Notes: a model not told the origin generated them from the letters alone. A stretch of 64,000 bases of DNA from Polaribacter sargassicola (GCF_021991835.1 NZ_JAHDAU010000001.1:1-64000), one strand, 5' to 3'; counted from the stretch's first letter, positions 44,656 to 54,749 are shown. Made by a program: numbers and translations.

Positions 44656-45906
44656 ATGGCTACAAGTAGCATTTCTTTTTTAGAAAAAACGAAAAAAAAA
44701 ATTAAAGACTTCGGACCTGCTTTTTTTATTATAGGTTATGTAGTAGGTACAGGTAGTGTAACTTCTATGGTAGTTTCTGGTGCTAAATTTGGCTTAAGCT
44801 TATCTTGGGCACTTTTGCTTTCATGCTTTTTTACTTATTTTTTATTAATATCCATTAGTAAACTAACCATTATGTCTGGTAATACGCTTATGTATATTTT
44901 TAAAACCACATTTGGTAAACCCATTACGCTGTTTATTATAACCGCACTTGCTGTTTCTATTATATCATCTGTTATTGGTGTTATGGGTGTAGTTGCTGAA
45001 GTTAGTATGGAATGGATTTCTGTTAAAACATCTATTTCTTTTTTAAATAAACCAGCAATTGCAATTTTCTTTATTGCTCTTTTAATAGGTCTTTTCTGGA
45101 CAGGTAAGCACGAAAACTTTATTAAAGCCATGAGTATTATGGTCGGTTTTATGGCATTGGCTTTTATTTTTACAAGCTTTATGGTGTTAAAAGAATCTGG
45201 TAAATCTATTATCGACTTTTTTCCTAGTTTACCCGCAGGCAATAATACCGGTTTAATTGTTGCAGGAATTGTAGGTACTACAATGGCTGGTGTTTGCTTG
45301 GCCTCTCGTAGTATTTTGGTACAAGAAGAAAATTGGGGTTTAAAAGACTTGCAAAAAGAGAATAAAGATGCAATGTCTGCAATGATAATGACTTTTTTAA
45401 TTAGTCTTGCAATTATGATTAGTGCAACAGGTACACTTTATTTTAAAGGAACACCTGTTAATGATGCTACCGATTTAATGGCTGCTTTAGGTCCTTGGGC
45501 AGGTGACTTTGCCCTTACATTATTTACTTTAGGAATTATTGGAGCTGGATTGTCTTCTATTTTTCCTAATCTATTATTATTTCCTTGGTTGATTGCAGAT
45601 TATTCTAACACACCTCGTAACATGAAAAAGCCATTGTATAAAGCCATTGTTGTTTTGGTTGCTTTGTCTGGTTTAATTGTTCCTTTTTTAGGAGGAAAAC
45701 CTGTTTGGATTTTAATCGCATCTCAAGCTCTTAGTCCGTTTGTAATGCCATTAATTACTTTATTTTTAATTATTCTTTTAAATAAAAAAGAAATAATGAA
45801 AGATCAAAAAACAACTCTTTGGATGAATATTGCCTTAACAGCAACTTTTATTTTTAACTGCTTTATGCTGTATGTTGCAATTACTGGCTTTATAGATTTT
45901 ATCTAA
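44656..45906 (+). CDS. NRAMP-superfamily transporter with non-canonical binding site
   Basis: A 416-residue membrane protein with about eleven helices, starting KIKDFGPAFFIIGYVVGTGSVTSMVVSGAKFG, the NRAMP helix-1 layout. In metal-transporting members the helix-1 unwound motif is DPGN; here it is GTGS, without the metal-binding aspartate and asparagine. The helix-6 motif that usually reads MPHN is MAGV. Thus the classical Mn/Fe ligands are missing although the fold is kept. It is followed 42 bases later by a class I phosphomannose isomerase gene, a hint of a sugar-linked or otherwise changed substrate. Fold call firm, substrate unknown. Confidence 0.75.
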   Translation: MATSSISFLEKTKKKIKDFGPAFFIIGYVVGTGSVTSMVVSGAKFGLSLSWALLLSCFFTYFLLISISKLTIMSGNTLMYIFKTTFGKPITLFIITALAVSIISSVIGVMGVVAEVSMEWISVKTSISFLNKPAIAIFFIALLIGLFWTGKHENFIKAMSIMVGFMALAFIFTSFMVLKESGKSIIDFFPSLPAGNNTGLIVAGIVGTTMAGVCLASRSILVQEENWGLKDLQKENKDAMSAMIMTFLISLAIMISATGTLYFKGTPVNDATDLMAALGPWAGDFALTLFTLGIIGAGLSSIFPNLLLFPWLIADYSNTPRNMKKPLYKAIVVLVALSGLIVPFLGGKPVWILIASQALSPFVMPLITLFLIILLNKKEIMKDQKTTLWMNIALTATFIFNCFMLYVAITGFIDFI

Positions 45907-45948
45907 TAAAAAAAAACGCTTTTCTTACTTTACTTACAATAATAAAAC

Positions 45949-47046
45949 ATGAGCACAAATTTAGAAAAACACGCACATTTTCCTTTAAAACAACTTTCTA
46001 ACAGAGTTTGGAGAACTTATGAAGGTGGTGCATTAATTGATAATTGGAAAAAAATATCTCCTGAAGTTGATGGAAGCATGCCGGAACAATGGATCATGTC
46101 TACTATTACAGCAAGAGGAAATGGAAGACCAGAAGATGAAGGTTTATCTCTTATGGAAACTACAGACGGAATTATACCGTTAAAAGAATTAATAGATTCT
46201 AATCTAGAACTATATTTAGGTGAAAAATTAGCCAAAAAATACGGTACAACTGGCGTGCTAATTAAAATGTTAGACTCTATGGAGCGTTTAACTGTACAAG
46301 TTCATCCAGATAAAGAGTATGCAAGAACCGTATTTAACTCAGAATTTGGTAAAACAGAATCTTGGTATGTGTTAAATACTCGCGAAATAAATGGTGAAAA
46401 ACCAGTTGTTTACATGGGCTTTAAAAAACATGTAACTAAAGATATTTGGAGAACTCATTTTGAAAACCAAGACATACAAGGTATGCTAGATTGTTTGCAT
46501 AAAATTGAAGTTAAACCTGGTGATGCATTTATGATTTATGGTGGTGTACCACATGCAATTGGTGCAGGTTGTTTTTTAATGGAAGTGCAAGAACCTACAG
46601 ATTATACTATGAGAGTTGAAAAAACGACTCCTGCTGGTTTAAAAATTGGTCCAGAATTAATTCATCAAGGTGTTGGTGAAGAAAAAATGTTAGAATGTTT
46701 CCATTACGATACTTTTACAATGGAAGAGGCTTTAGATGAATGGAAAATAGCACCAGAAGTTCTGGATAGTTCTAATGATTTTACTCTAAAAACGTTGTTT
46801 AATAAAAAGCACACAAATTGCTTTGGTTTAAACGAATTGCTTTTAGATGGCCAACATACTATTAAAGGAAATTCTTGTTTTTATGTAGCTGTTATTTATT
46901 CTGGAAACGGAACAATAACTTGTAATGGAAAAGAATATGATTACAAACAAGGTGATGAAATATTTATTTCTGCAGCAATTTCAGAAATTACTTTTAATTC
47001 TAAAATAGCTTCTAAAATATTACTTTGCTATCCACCATCTGCTTAG
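45949..47046 (+). CDS. manA: Class I mannose-6-phosphate isomerase family
   Basis: A 365-residue cupin-type enzyme interconverting mannose-6-phosphate and fructose-6-phosphate. TVQVHPDKEYA carries the zinc-binding Gln and His, ESWYVL the Glu, and GGVPHAIGAGCFLMEVQE the second His; a C-terminal cupin half ends in ISEITFNSKIASKILLCYPP. Length matches the short bacterial class I form. The upstream NRAMP-like gene is probably in the same transcript. Other sugar-phosphate isomerisations are possible for this family. Confidence 0.82.
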   Translation: MSTNLEKHAHFPLKQLSNRVWRTYEGGALIDNWKKISPEVDGSMPEQWIMSTITARGNGRPEDEGLSLMETTDGIIPLKELIDSNLELYLGEKLAKKYGTTGVLIKMLDSMERLTVQVHPDKEYARTVFNSEFGKTESWYVLNTREINGEKPVVYMGFKKHVTKDIWRTHFENQDIQGMLDCLHKIEVKPGDAFMIYGGVPHAIGAGCFLMEVQEPTDYTMRVEKTTPAGLKIGPELIHQGVGEEKMLECFHYDTFTMEEALDEWKIAPEVLDSSNDFTLKTLFNKKHTNCFGLNELLLDGQHTIKGNSCFYVAVIYSGNGTITCNGKEYDYKQGDEIFISAAISEITFNSKIASKILLCYPPSA

Positions 47047-47068
47047 TTTAAAATATTTAAAAACAATA

Positions 47069-47103
47069 AAAAAGGGTATTACTAAAAAGTAATACCCTTT
47101 TTA
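47069..47103. terminator. Bidirectional terminator between manA-like gene and DUF3857 gene
   Basis: AAAGGGTATTACT (47071-47083) pairs perfectly with AGTAATACCCTTT (47088-47100) and is flanked by A- and T-runs. Confidence 0.93.
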
Positions 47104-47120
47104 TTTTAAATGATATCGTT

Positions 47121-49079
47121 TTATTTAGGCTCTAATAACAATACTATTTTATTAAAATCTGCCGCACTATTAATTACTGTTCTATATTCTTCATAAACAG
47201 CAACATCAATTTTGTTTTCTGCATAATGTTCATCTGCAGTTACTGTTAATTTATTTCCTTCTAGCTTATAAGAAGATTTAAAAGAAAATAGCTTTTTACC
47301 TTCTTTAGAAAATGAATTATCAATATTAATATCCTCTAAATTGGTAATTTTATAACCTTCTGGTATATTAATTGTTAAGGTTCTAAAATAACTTCTATGA
47401 AACTGTTCTTCTAAAGGCAAGACTCTTACTTTTTCTTGATACAATTGCGATTGTTCTCCAATAATATCTCCTAATTTAAATAAATACTTTCTACCTGCTT
47501 TTTCTACAAAAGCTTCAGTAGTAAAATCTGCAATTACTTGTAAAGGTTTTACTCCAAATAAATCAGAATCATCATTTATTAATTTTCTTTTTGATGTTTC
47601 TGCTTCACTTGTAATCGATTCTATAAAACTATCAACTAAATCATCTGTATCTTGTATTAAATGCATAAATGGCTGAATATTCATTGCATAATATCCGCTA
47701 AAAGATCTATCTAAATGCACACTATTTTCTGTAAGATTATCTTTATCAAAATCTACAGTTATTTTCATTATATCAACTGTTTTATCAACTGTAACTGGTT
47801 CTATATATTTTATTTTACCAACAGCAGATTTGTAATCTCCAACAACTACTTCTTTTATAAATAATCCATAATTATCTGTTACAAATGGCATTGGAAAACC
47901 ATATCTTGTACCTGATGCATTTGGCGATAAATATTTTTTAGAATTAGGAAAATACAGTAAAAAGTCTGTTAAAAAGTTATTTGCTTCAAATTCTGGATCG
48001 AATCTTAGCTCATTTCTATCACTTGTTAAAACAATTTCTGGGTTAATATTTAATGTTTTTAAAACGGCTATATACAATTTTAAAACCCCACTTTCATTAG
48101 CTACTTTATTGGTTAAAATAAGTTCTAGATTTTCTAAATCATCACTATAAACGTCTTGAGAATATAAGTTAGTTTTTATGTAAGCATCTACTTTTCTAAT
48201 AATGGTTTCTTCGTCTGCTTTTTTACTTAACTCTAATTCTTTTATAAAATCGTTTATCAATTCTACTTCCTTTTTTGTGTATTCAGAAAAGTAAAACGAA
48301 TATAAATTTTGAGCTACTTTACTGTATGAAACAATATCAGAAACATTACCAGCTTTATTTCTATCTATCTTATAAACAATAAATTTTCTAGATGCATTAT
48401 AAGGTGCTTGGTACTCATTTTCTAGCTTTTCTACTTTATCTAAATGTATTTTCCAATGTAATTTACCTGTTGTTAAAGTGTCTTCTTTTACTTCTGGTAA
48501 ATCATTATAACTTTTAAATTTAAAAACTAAATTTTCTGGAGAAAACAAATCGAACTCTGCTTTTTCTATATAATACTCATCTTGTAAATAAGCCTTTTTA
48601 CCCATGTAACCTGGCTGTCTTTTTACTACATACAAATACTCTATAAAACTACCTTTTGTAATACCTTCTAACGCAAAATATTTGTATTGTCTGCCTGTTT
48701 CTTCATCTGCAGCTGTTAAAATCTTAGATTTGTCTAAATCTATTAAGTTTCCTTCTGGGGTTATTACTCTTGCTTTATTTACTAGCAATTCTGCACTTGA
48801 AGAGAATGGTAAATAAATTTTATTATACTCTTCTATAGCATCATCAGAATTTAACCATAAAACTTTATGTTCTAAAAAGTATTCTATTAAGTCTTCTTCT
48901 TCAAAATAAAATTCTGTTACCGCTTTTTCTTTTAAAGCAATTATATCTTCAGATGTTTTTTCTATTTTATAATTCGGGTTTTTTTCCCAATCATACCCTT
49001 TAAAAAAAGGACTTTCTTGTGAAAAAGCTGCCTGAAAAGCAAATAATAATACCGTTAATAAACTAATTTTTATTTTCAT
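47121..49079 (-). CDS. DUF3857 domain exported protein
   Basis: A 652-residue protein with signal peptide MKIKISLLTVLLFAFQAAFSQ. The DUF3857 domain (about 55-230; LVNKARVITPEGNLIDLDKSKI, EYLYVVKRQPGYMGKKAYLQDEYYIE) is followed by a transglutaminase-like region, but the residues aligned with the catalytic Cys and His are not evident (ANESGVLKLYIAVLKTLNINPEIVLTSDR). It looks like an inactive paralogue of the gene at 49090. Third gene of a minus-strand unit with the MORN protein. Function unknown; a structural envelope role is possible. Confidence 0.8.
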   Translation of the reverse strand: MKIKISLLTVLLFAFQAAFSQESPFFKGYDWEKNPNYKIEKTSEDIIALKEKAVTEFYFEEEDLIEYFLEHKVLWLNSDDAIEEYNKIYLPFSSSAELLVNKARVITPEGNLIDLDKSKILTAADEETGRQYKYFALEGITKGSFIEYLYVVKRQPGYMGKKAYLQDEYYIEKAEFDLFSPENLVFKFKSYNDLPEVKEDTLTTGKLHWKIHLDKVEKLENEYQAPYNASRKFIVYKIDRNKAGNVSDIVSYSKVAQNLYSFYFSEYTKKEVELINDFIKELELSKKADEETIIRKVDAYIKTNLYSQDVYSDDLENLELILTNKVANESGVLKLYIAVLKTLNINPEIVLTSDRNELRFDPEFEANNFLTDFLLYFPNSKKYLSPNASGTRYGFPMPFVTDNYGLFIKEVVVGDYKSAVGKIKYIEPVTVDKTVDIMKITVDFDKDNLTENSVHLDRSFSGYYAMNIQPFMHLIQDTDDLVDSFIESITSEAETSKRKLINDDSDLFGVKPLQVIADFTTEAFVEKAGRKYLFKLGDIIGEQSQLYQEKVRVLPLEEQFHRSYFRTLTINIPEGYKITNLEDINIDNSFSKEGKKLFSFKSSYKLEGNKLTVTADEHYAENKIDVAVYEEYRTVINSAADFNKIVLLLEPK

Positions 49080-49089
49080 AATTATCTTT

Positions 49090-51033
49090 TTATACTTTCT
49101 TTAAAACTACAATTTCTTTATAATTTCTTTCAATTTTTTTTATCTGATTATTTACTTCTTCTTGCTGCTCCACGCTTAAAGTCAAAAAGTTTAAATTAAT
49201 TTTTTGGTTATAAATTACTTCATTATTTTTAATAATATAAGCGATACTACAAGTTAAAAACTCATTTGAAATTGAAATTGACTCTGGCAAATAATCAACT
49301 TTATAGCCTGCCGGAATTTCTAATTTTGTAGTGTAATTAAAGTGCCTTTTGTAGTCGAATTCTATAGCATGAATACGTTTTTTGTCTGTTTTATAATTAG
49401 ATATGTCTTTGTTTAAGTTTAAGTTTACATAAATCTCATCGCCTAATTCTTTAAAATAACTTTTAATTTCAAAATTATAATCTACTATAAAAGGTTTATC
49501 ATAATCATACTTATTAATTTCTTTAACATTGGTTACCAAAAATTTATTGTTTCCTTTATTAAACCTTCTATTATAAAGTTCTATTAATTTTGTTTGAGTA
49601 TTCTCGTTTTCTAAATCTTGAAATAAATCTATCTTCGGATATCCAGAGACTGTAGTTTTAGATTGCCCAATAACAATTCCGTTTTCTAACTTAATGCTTG
49701 TAGTGTCTATAATTGCATTTTCTTTGGCCTCTATAATAGGCACTTTTTTAACCTTAAATTCATTTCCGTAAGCTACCAAGGCTTCTTTACCTTGTATAAA
49801 AGATGTTGGCGTGCCAAATTTTATATACCTACCTGTAGCATCTAAATAATAAGTTTTGCCATTGTTTTCGTAAGAAAGAATCATATGATTGTCTACAACT
49901 GGCGTTGGTACTTCTTCATAAGTATAAGGAATACTTCTTGTACCAATCCACGTTAAATGCCCTTTTACACCTGCAATTTCTAACATTTTATATAAAATAC
50001 TAGAGTTGTCTTTACAATCACCATATTTTTTTCTAAAAACATCATTAGATTCTCTTGGTATAAAACCACCTAACGCATACTCAAATGCAATGTATTTTAT
50101 GTTTTTTTGTGTCCAATAATAAATGGCTTTTACCTTTTCTAATTCTGTTTCTTTATCCGCAGTAATTTCATTTACCAAACTTACCAAGTCTTTACTTGGT
50201 GCTTCTGTATTTACATCTTTTACTAAAGAATAATACCAGTTATACAAATCGGAAACAGACCCTAATAAATTTACCGTTTCGTTTTTAGTTTTATAAGATG
50301 TAATTATAGGTACTATATGTGGCAAAATTGTTTTAAAACTTGGTGTATTTTCTTCGTACTCAAATTCTTTTTGATCCTTTAACTCCCAAGTATAAATTAC
50401 CTTTTTTCTCTTTTCTTCTTTGGTAAATTTAATTTTATCTTCAGCAATATTAAATTTCTTAAATTCTAAATTAACATCTTTATCTGCAATAATTACAACT
50501 CTATTTTTTATAATCGGATAATAATCGCCAAAATAAAAAGGAATTAAAAAACGTGGATTTTTAATTTTTTGAGAATATTTTAATCTAGATTTTGATCCTT
50601 TTTTTAAATTAGGATAAACAAAGTTTAATAGTTTTGTATCATCATGAAAAGATTGATTTAACTCATCTTTTTCTGTAAACTTATCTACAGTAGTTTCTAC
50701 GTAATTATTATTTTGATAAGAAAAAGAAGAGGCTTCAATTTGGTTTAATTCAAAAAACGATGAAAAACTAAGTGTATTTTTAGAGTTATAAGTTGCAGAC
50801 TCGTTTAAATACAGTTCTTCTTCTAGAAACTCTTGGTTAATATCTAAACCATTTTCACCAATTTCTATGTTGATGATTGTTTCTTGATTTAGTTGTACCC
50901 TAGCTGCTTCTGGATATTCTTTACTATATTTTAAAAATTCTGGAGAAAACTGAGCATTTAAACTTGTAATTATTAATAAAAAGCTGCAGACTAAACCTAA
51001 TTTATAAATTTTCAATCTTGTATATTTTCCCAT
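49090..51033 (-). CDS. DUF3857 plus transglutaminase-like exported protein
   Basis: A 647-residue protein with a hydrophobic signal (residues 11-27). DUF3857 domain about 50-240, then a transglutaminase-like core with an apparently intact triad: Cys340 in KYGDCKDNSSIL, His383 in VDNHMIL and Asp398 in YYLDATG. A C-terminal DUF2569-free beta region follows. The active-site set suggests a protein-modifying or peptidase activity on the outer side of the inner membrane. The start overlaps the end of the MORN gene by 32 bases, so the two are co-translated; the paralogue follows 10 bases later. Confidence 0.85.
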   Translation of the reverse strand: MGKYTRLKIYKLGLVCSFLLIITSLNAQFSPEFLKYSKEYPEAARVQLNQETIINIEIGENGLDINQEFLEEELYLNESATYNSKNTLSFSSFFELNQIEASSFSYQNNNYVETTVDKFTEKDELNQSFHDDTKLLNFVYPNLKKGSKSRLKYSQKIKNPRFLIPFYFGDYYPIIKNRVVIIADKDVNLEFKKFNIAEDKIKFTKEEKRKKVIYTWELKDQKEFEYEENTPSFKTILPHIVPIITSYKTKNETVNLLGSVSDLYNWYYSLVKDVNTEAPSKDLVSLVNEITADKETELEKVKAIYYWTQKNIKYIAFEYALGGFIPRESNDVFRKKYGDCKDNSSILYKMLEIAGVKGHLTWIGTRSIPYTYEEVPTPVVDNHMILSYENNGKTYYLDATGRYIKFGTPTSFIQGKEALVAYGNEFKVKKVPIIEAKENAIIDTTSIKLENGIVIGQSKTTVSGYPKIDLFQDLENENTQTKLIELYNRRFNKGNNKFLVTNVKEINKYDYDKPFIVDYNFEIKSYFKELGDEIYVNLNLNKDISNYKTDKKRIHAIEFDYKRHFNYTTKLEIPAGYKVDYLPESISISNEFLTCSIAYIIKNNEVIYNQKINLNFLTLSVEQQEEVNNQIKKIERNYKEIVVLKKV

Positions 51034-54000
51034 TAAAATACTCCTTTCTGGTTTTTAATTCCCCTTCTTTATCATAATAATATGATATGCCATCTTGTAA
51101 ATCATTTAAAAACATTTTTTCCTCCTTCTTTTTTCCAGATTCTAAATATACAATTTGTTTTCCTTGCTTTTTACCATGACTATAACTGGTTTCTTTTTTT
51201 AACTTACCGTTAAGAAAATATTCTTTATCTACACCGTGATATTTACCATTTAAATAAGGTGTATCAGTCTCTAAATTACCATTATAAAAATACGATTTAA
51301 AAGAACCTACTAAAGAACCCAATTTATATTCCGTTTTTACAGAAGGTTTTCCGTTATCAAAAAATGCTTCTATTTTACCAGATTCATTTTTAAAAGGAAT
51401 CATATCAATTTCTGTTCCGTTTTTGTCTAAATAACTATAACCTATAATTTCTCCGTGATTATAAAAACGGATTAATTGTACTTTTCCTGTTTCATCAAAA
51501 ATAATTTTCTTACCATGAATATTACCTTCATAATATTCTATTTCTGCAGATTTTACACCTGTTTTATAGTAGGTAACACTTTTACCTACTTCTAAGTCAT
51601 TCTCAAAACTATAATCTCCTTGTACTTTACCATTTTCATAGTAATTAATTACTTTACCTTGTGTTTTTCCTCTAGAAAAATTAGCGATACTTTCTACATT
51701 TCCGTTTTCATAATACCAAGTCCAAAGTCCGTTTTGTTCTCCATTAAGGTAACTTCCTACAATTTTCTTTTTTCCATTGTAATAAAAAACTTTATAGCTA
51801 CCGTTTTTTATTTGATTTACATAAGAAACCTCTGTATCTATATTGCCATTAAAATGTTTTACATATAATTTATATTCTTCTTTATCAGAAACATAATTTA
51901 TTGTTTCAAACAAGTTTCCTTCTTTATCATATATGTTTTCAGAAGTAATATAATCATAACTAAAAAGGGAAGTAGAGCTTAATTTACCACTGACACTATA
52001 ATATTTTTGCAATCCGTGTAGCATGCCTTTATGATAAAAACTTATAGTATTTAAATTACCATCAATATTATAATATCTCCATTCTCCATGAGCTTTACCT
52101 TCTTTATACCAACCTTGTACAGCCATTTGCCCATTAATATGGTAACCCACATAATAACCATCTAAAACATCATTTTTATAAGTTGTAATATTATCTATTT
52201 CTCCATTTTTAAAATAAGTAAAATACTCACCAATTGTTTTATTATCTTCAAAGTTTCCTTTGTTGGTTAAGACTCCATTATTGTCATAAAACTTCCATTC
52301 TCCACTTTTTCCTCCAGAAATATCATACAAACCTTCTGCTGTTATATTTCCTTTTGGCGAAAAACCTTGGTAATAAAATTCGCCTCCTTTTTTCTTTCCT
52401 TCTTTTAAAACCGAACCTTCTTTGTTATAAAAAGTGTAAGCAATTATTTCTCCTTTTCTGTAAACGTAATCGTAAAATAACTTGCCATCTTTATCATAAT
52501 ATCTGTACAAATCATTTAAATCTCCTTTTACATAATTAAATTCGCTTTCTAATGTTCCATCAGAATAAAATGTTTTCCATTGTCCGTTATAAAAACCTTC
52601 TAAACTTTGACCTATTTCTTTAGTTTTTCCATTAAAATGATATGTTTTATAACTTCCGTTTAAATCTCCATTTTGATAATTAATTTCTGATGCTATTTTT
52701 TTATTATCATAATAAACCGTTTCTAAACCTGTCTTTTTACCCGCAACGTAATATGATTTTGCATACAAATTTCCTGTAGCAAAATATTCTAGAACCTCTT
52801 TTTCTATCTCTCCGTTTTTGTAAGGAATCTCAAACTCAATTAGTTTTTCTCCAACATCAAAATAAGATTTATAGTCTCCTTCTAATTTACCAGACTTAAA
52901 ATATTTTCTTTGTAATAAAGCTCCTCTATTATTAAAATATTCATATTTACCATCTAACGAATCATTTTTATAAATAGCATTTACATATTTTTTGTTATTC
53001 TTATAAAACATTTCGTTTTTACCTTCTAACAAACCGTTCTTGTAAAATGCTGTTTCTTTTATTTTGTTTAAACCATTATACCAAGTCCATTTATCAATTT
53101 TTTCTCCAGAATCATTAAAATTCCCTTCTGCAGTTAGCATACCGTCTTCATTATAAAATTGCCAAAAACCTACAGGGTTTCCTTCTTTAAACTTTCCTAT
53201 TGCATCTACATAATTTCCATCATATTCATAAGTTACTTCTTGCTCTTTTCCGTTAAAAACAATTGTATTAACAGCTGTTATTTTAGCCCATTCTTGTTTT
53301 AGTTCTGCTAAAAAAGCAATAATTTCTTTCTCTTTTTTATCTACAATTTTTTTAAACTCTTTATTTTCTATTGAGTAAGTTAAGGTGTAAATAAAATCAT
53401 CAAACTTATTATTCTTGGCAATCCAATTGTATAATGGTATATAAGTTTTGTCCCAAAAAGTACCTTTTCCTTTAAAGCCTTTTAGTTTTTCAATCATTGC
53501 ATGGTTTTGCCTTGTTAAAGCAATGTTTATTGGGTTTCCTGTTGTGTAGTTAGCATTCATTGCAATTTTACTATTCAACACTAAATCTATTTCTTCAAAA
53601 GAGTCATCTGCATCATCTAACTTAATAGTTGCATCTCTTTTACTAGCATTTTTAGATTGCACAACATTATTTAAAGATTGTAAAGTTGCAAAAGCACCTT
53701 CTGCATCTGGCTCTAATAGTAAATACATATTAAAACACATTAGAGCTTGTGTTAACCGCTCTTGTTTATAAAAAATATTACCAATTTGTAAGTGCGATTT
53801 CTTATAAGTAGGGTTTAAAGTTATTGCCATTTTATAAGCGCCTACGGCTTTATTTAAAGCTCCTTTTAGTTCTAAAACATAACCTTTATTATGCCATAAT
53901 AAATAATTTTTAGGATAAAATTTAAGTGCTTCATTGTAATTTTCTAAAGCTTTATCATTTTCACCTAAACTTATTAGTGCAATACCTTTATTAATATAAA

Positions 54001-54283
54001 AGTCTGATTTAGAATCACTAGAAGATTTACTAAGACCTTCATTTATAACTTCTAAAGCTTCTTTATACTTATTTAGGTTTAATAAATAATAAGATTTAGA
54101 AACAAGTAATGCATTATATGTAGAATCGTTTTTATTAATTTTATTAATTAATTCTATTTTCTTTTCTAAATTTTCTTCTTTTGAAACTTTTAAAAGAATT
54201 GAATCATAATCAATAAAAGGGAGTTTTTCTTGAGAAAAGCCTAAATTAGCAACAAGAAAAATAGCAATAAGTAGTTTTTTCAT
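51002..54283 (-). CDS. Giant TPR/MORN-repeat exported protein
   Basis: From the ATG at 54281-54283 the protein has 1093 residues with a signal peptide (MKKLLIAIFLVANLGFSQ). The frame extends 11 codons upstream to 54316, but that stretch runs into a terminator hairpin and masks the signal. Residues about 45-210 are TPR-like (YKEALEVINEGL, KALENYNEALKFYPKNYLLWHNKGYVLELKG). From about 360 to the end come more than 20 MORN_2 (YwqK-type) repeats with the pattern YxNGKxxGxxxxYYxNG. MORN_2 arrays are thought to form long beta-solenoid surfaces. Coupled to the DUF3857/transglutaminase gene, suggesting a common envelope assembly. Confidence 0.85.
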   Translation of the reverse strand: MKKLLIAIFLVANLGFSQEKLPFIDYDSILLKVSKEENLEKKIELINKINKNDSTYNALLVSKSYYLLNLNKYKEALEVINEGLSKSSSDSKSDFYINKGIALISLGENDKALENYNEALKFYPKNYLLWHNKGYVLELKGALNKAVGAYKMAITLNPTYKKSHLQIGNIFYKQERLTQALMCFNMYLLLEPDAEGAFATLQSLNNVVQSKNASKRDATIKLDDADDSFEEIDLVLNSKIAMNANYTTGNPINIALTRQNHAMIEKLKGFKGKGTFWDKTYIPLYNWIAKNNKFDDFIYTLTYSIENKEFKKIVDKKEKEIIAFLAELKQEWAKITAVNTIVFNGKEQEVTYEYDGNYVDAIGKFKEGNPVGFWQFYNEDGMLTAEGNFNDSGEKIDKWTWYNGLNKIKETAFYKNGLLEGKNEMFYKNNKKYVNAIYKNDSLDGKYEYFNNRGALLQRKYFKSGKLEGDYKSYFDVGEKLIEFEIPYKNGEIEKEVLEYFATGNLYAKSYYVAGKKTGLETVYYDNKKIASEINYQNGDLNGSYKTYHFNGKTKEIGQSLEGFYNGQWKTFYSDGTLESEFNYVKGDLNDLYRYYDKDGKLFYDYVYRKGEIIAYTFYNKEGSVLKEGKKKGGEFYYQGFSPKGNITAEGLYDISGGKSGEWKFYDNNGVLTNKGNFEDNKTIGEYFTYFKNGEIDNITTYKNDVLDGYYVGYHINGQMAVQGWYKEGKAHGEWRYYNIDGNLNTISFYHKGMLHGLQKYYSVSGKLSSTSLFSYDYITSENIYDKEGNLFETINYVSDKEEYKLYVKHFNGNIDTEVSYVNQIKNGSYKVFYYNGKKKIVGSYLNGEQNGLWTWYYENGNVESIANFSRGKTQGKVINYYENGKVQGDYSFENDLEVGKSVTYYKTGVKSAEIEYYEGNIHGKKIIFDETGKVQLIRFYNHGEIIGYSYLDKNGTEIDMIPFKNESGKIEAFFDNGKPSVKTEYKLGSLVGSFKSYFYNGNLETDTPYLNGKYHGVDKEYFLNGKLKKETSYSHGKKQGKQIVYLESGKKKEEKMFLNDLQDGISYYYDKEGELKTRKEYFNGKIYKIENL

Positions 54284-54296
54284 TAAACTAAAATAA

Positions 54297-54348
54297 TAAA
54301 AAAAGCGTGTAAACACCTTTTTTTAATATAGTTTTTACACGCTTTTTT
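54297..54348 (-). terminator. Terminator after the rhodanese lipoprotein gene
   Basis: AAAAGCGTGTAAA (54301-54313) pairs with TTTACACGCTTTT (54334-54346); on the minus strand a T-run follows. It lies 14 bases ahead of the MORN gene ATG. Confidence 0.85.
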
Positions 54349-54369
54349 AAAAAATTATTTTAGTTGAAG

Positions 54370-54744
54370 TTATTTCTGATTTTCTTTTGTCCATTGATTA
54401 TATCCTCCTAAAACATCAAAGACATTAAAACCTTTTTCTTTTAATAGTTTTGATGCTTTAGCACTTCTTTTTCCAGACCTACAGTATACATAAACAGGTT
54501 TTTCTTTATCTAATTTATTTACAGCTTGTTCTACAAAATCACTATTAAAGTAATTAATAAATAAAGCAGATTCTATATAACCAAATTTTGTTTCTATTGG
54601 TGTTCTAACATCTAATAACTGAACATTTTCTTTAGAAAGTAATATTTTTAATTCTTTTGTAGAAATTGTTTTAATCTCTTCTTGAGCATTACAATTGATA
54701 AAGAAAAACACCATTAAAAAAAGACTTAAAATATTTTTTGTCAT
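54370..54744 (-). CDS. Rhodanese-like lipoprotein
   Basis: From the ATG at 54742-54744 the protein has 124 residues, with a lipoprotein signal (MTKNILSLFLMVFFFINC). A start at 54771 would overlap the upstream gene and mask the signal. A single rhodanese domain has the active loop YCRSGKRS with catalytic Cys and a C-terminal GFNVFDVLGGYNQW. It would carry persulfide in the envelope. The upstream MBL-rhodanese fusion ends 5 bases before; together they form a sulfur-handling unit. Confidence 0.88.
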   Translation of the reverse strand: MTKNILSLFLMVFFFINCNAQEEIKTISTKELKILLSKENVQLLDVRTPIETKFGYIESALFINYFNSDFVEQAVNKLDKEKPVYVYCRSGKRSAKASKLLKEKGFNVFDVLGGYNQWTKENQK

Positions 54745-54749
54745 ACTTT

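Noticed and set aside
54284-54316. Earlier start for the MORN protein
   Set aside because: It would lie in the terminator hairpin and hide a clear signal peptide that begins at 54283.
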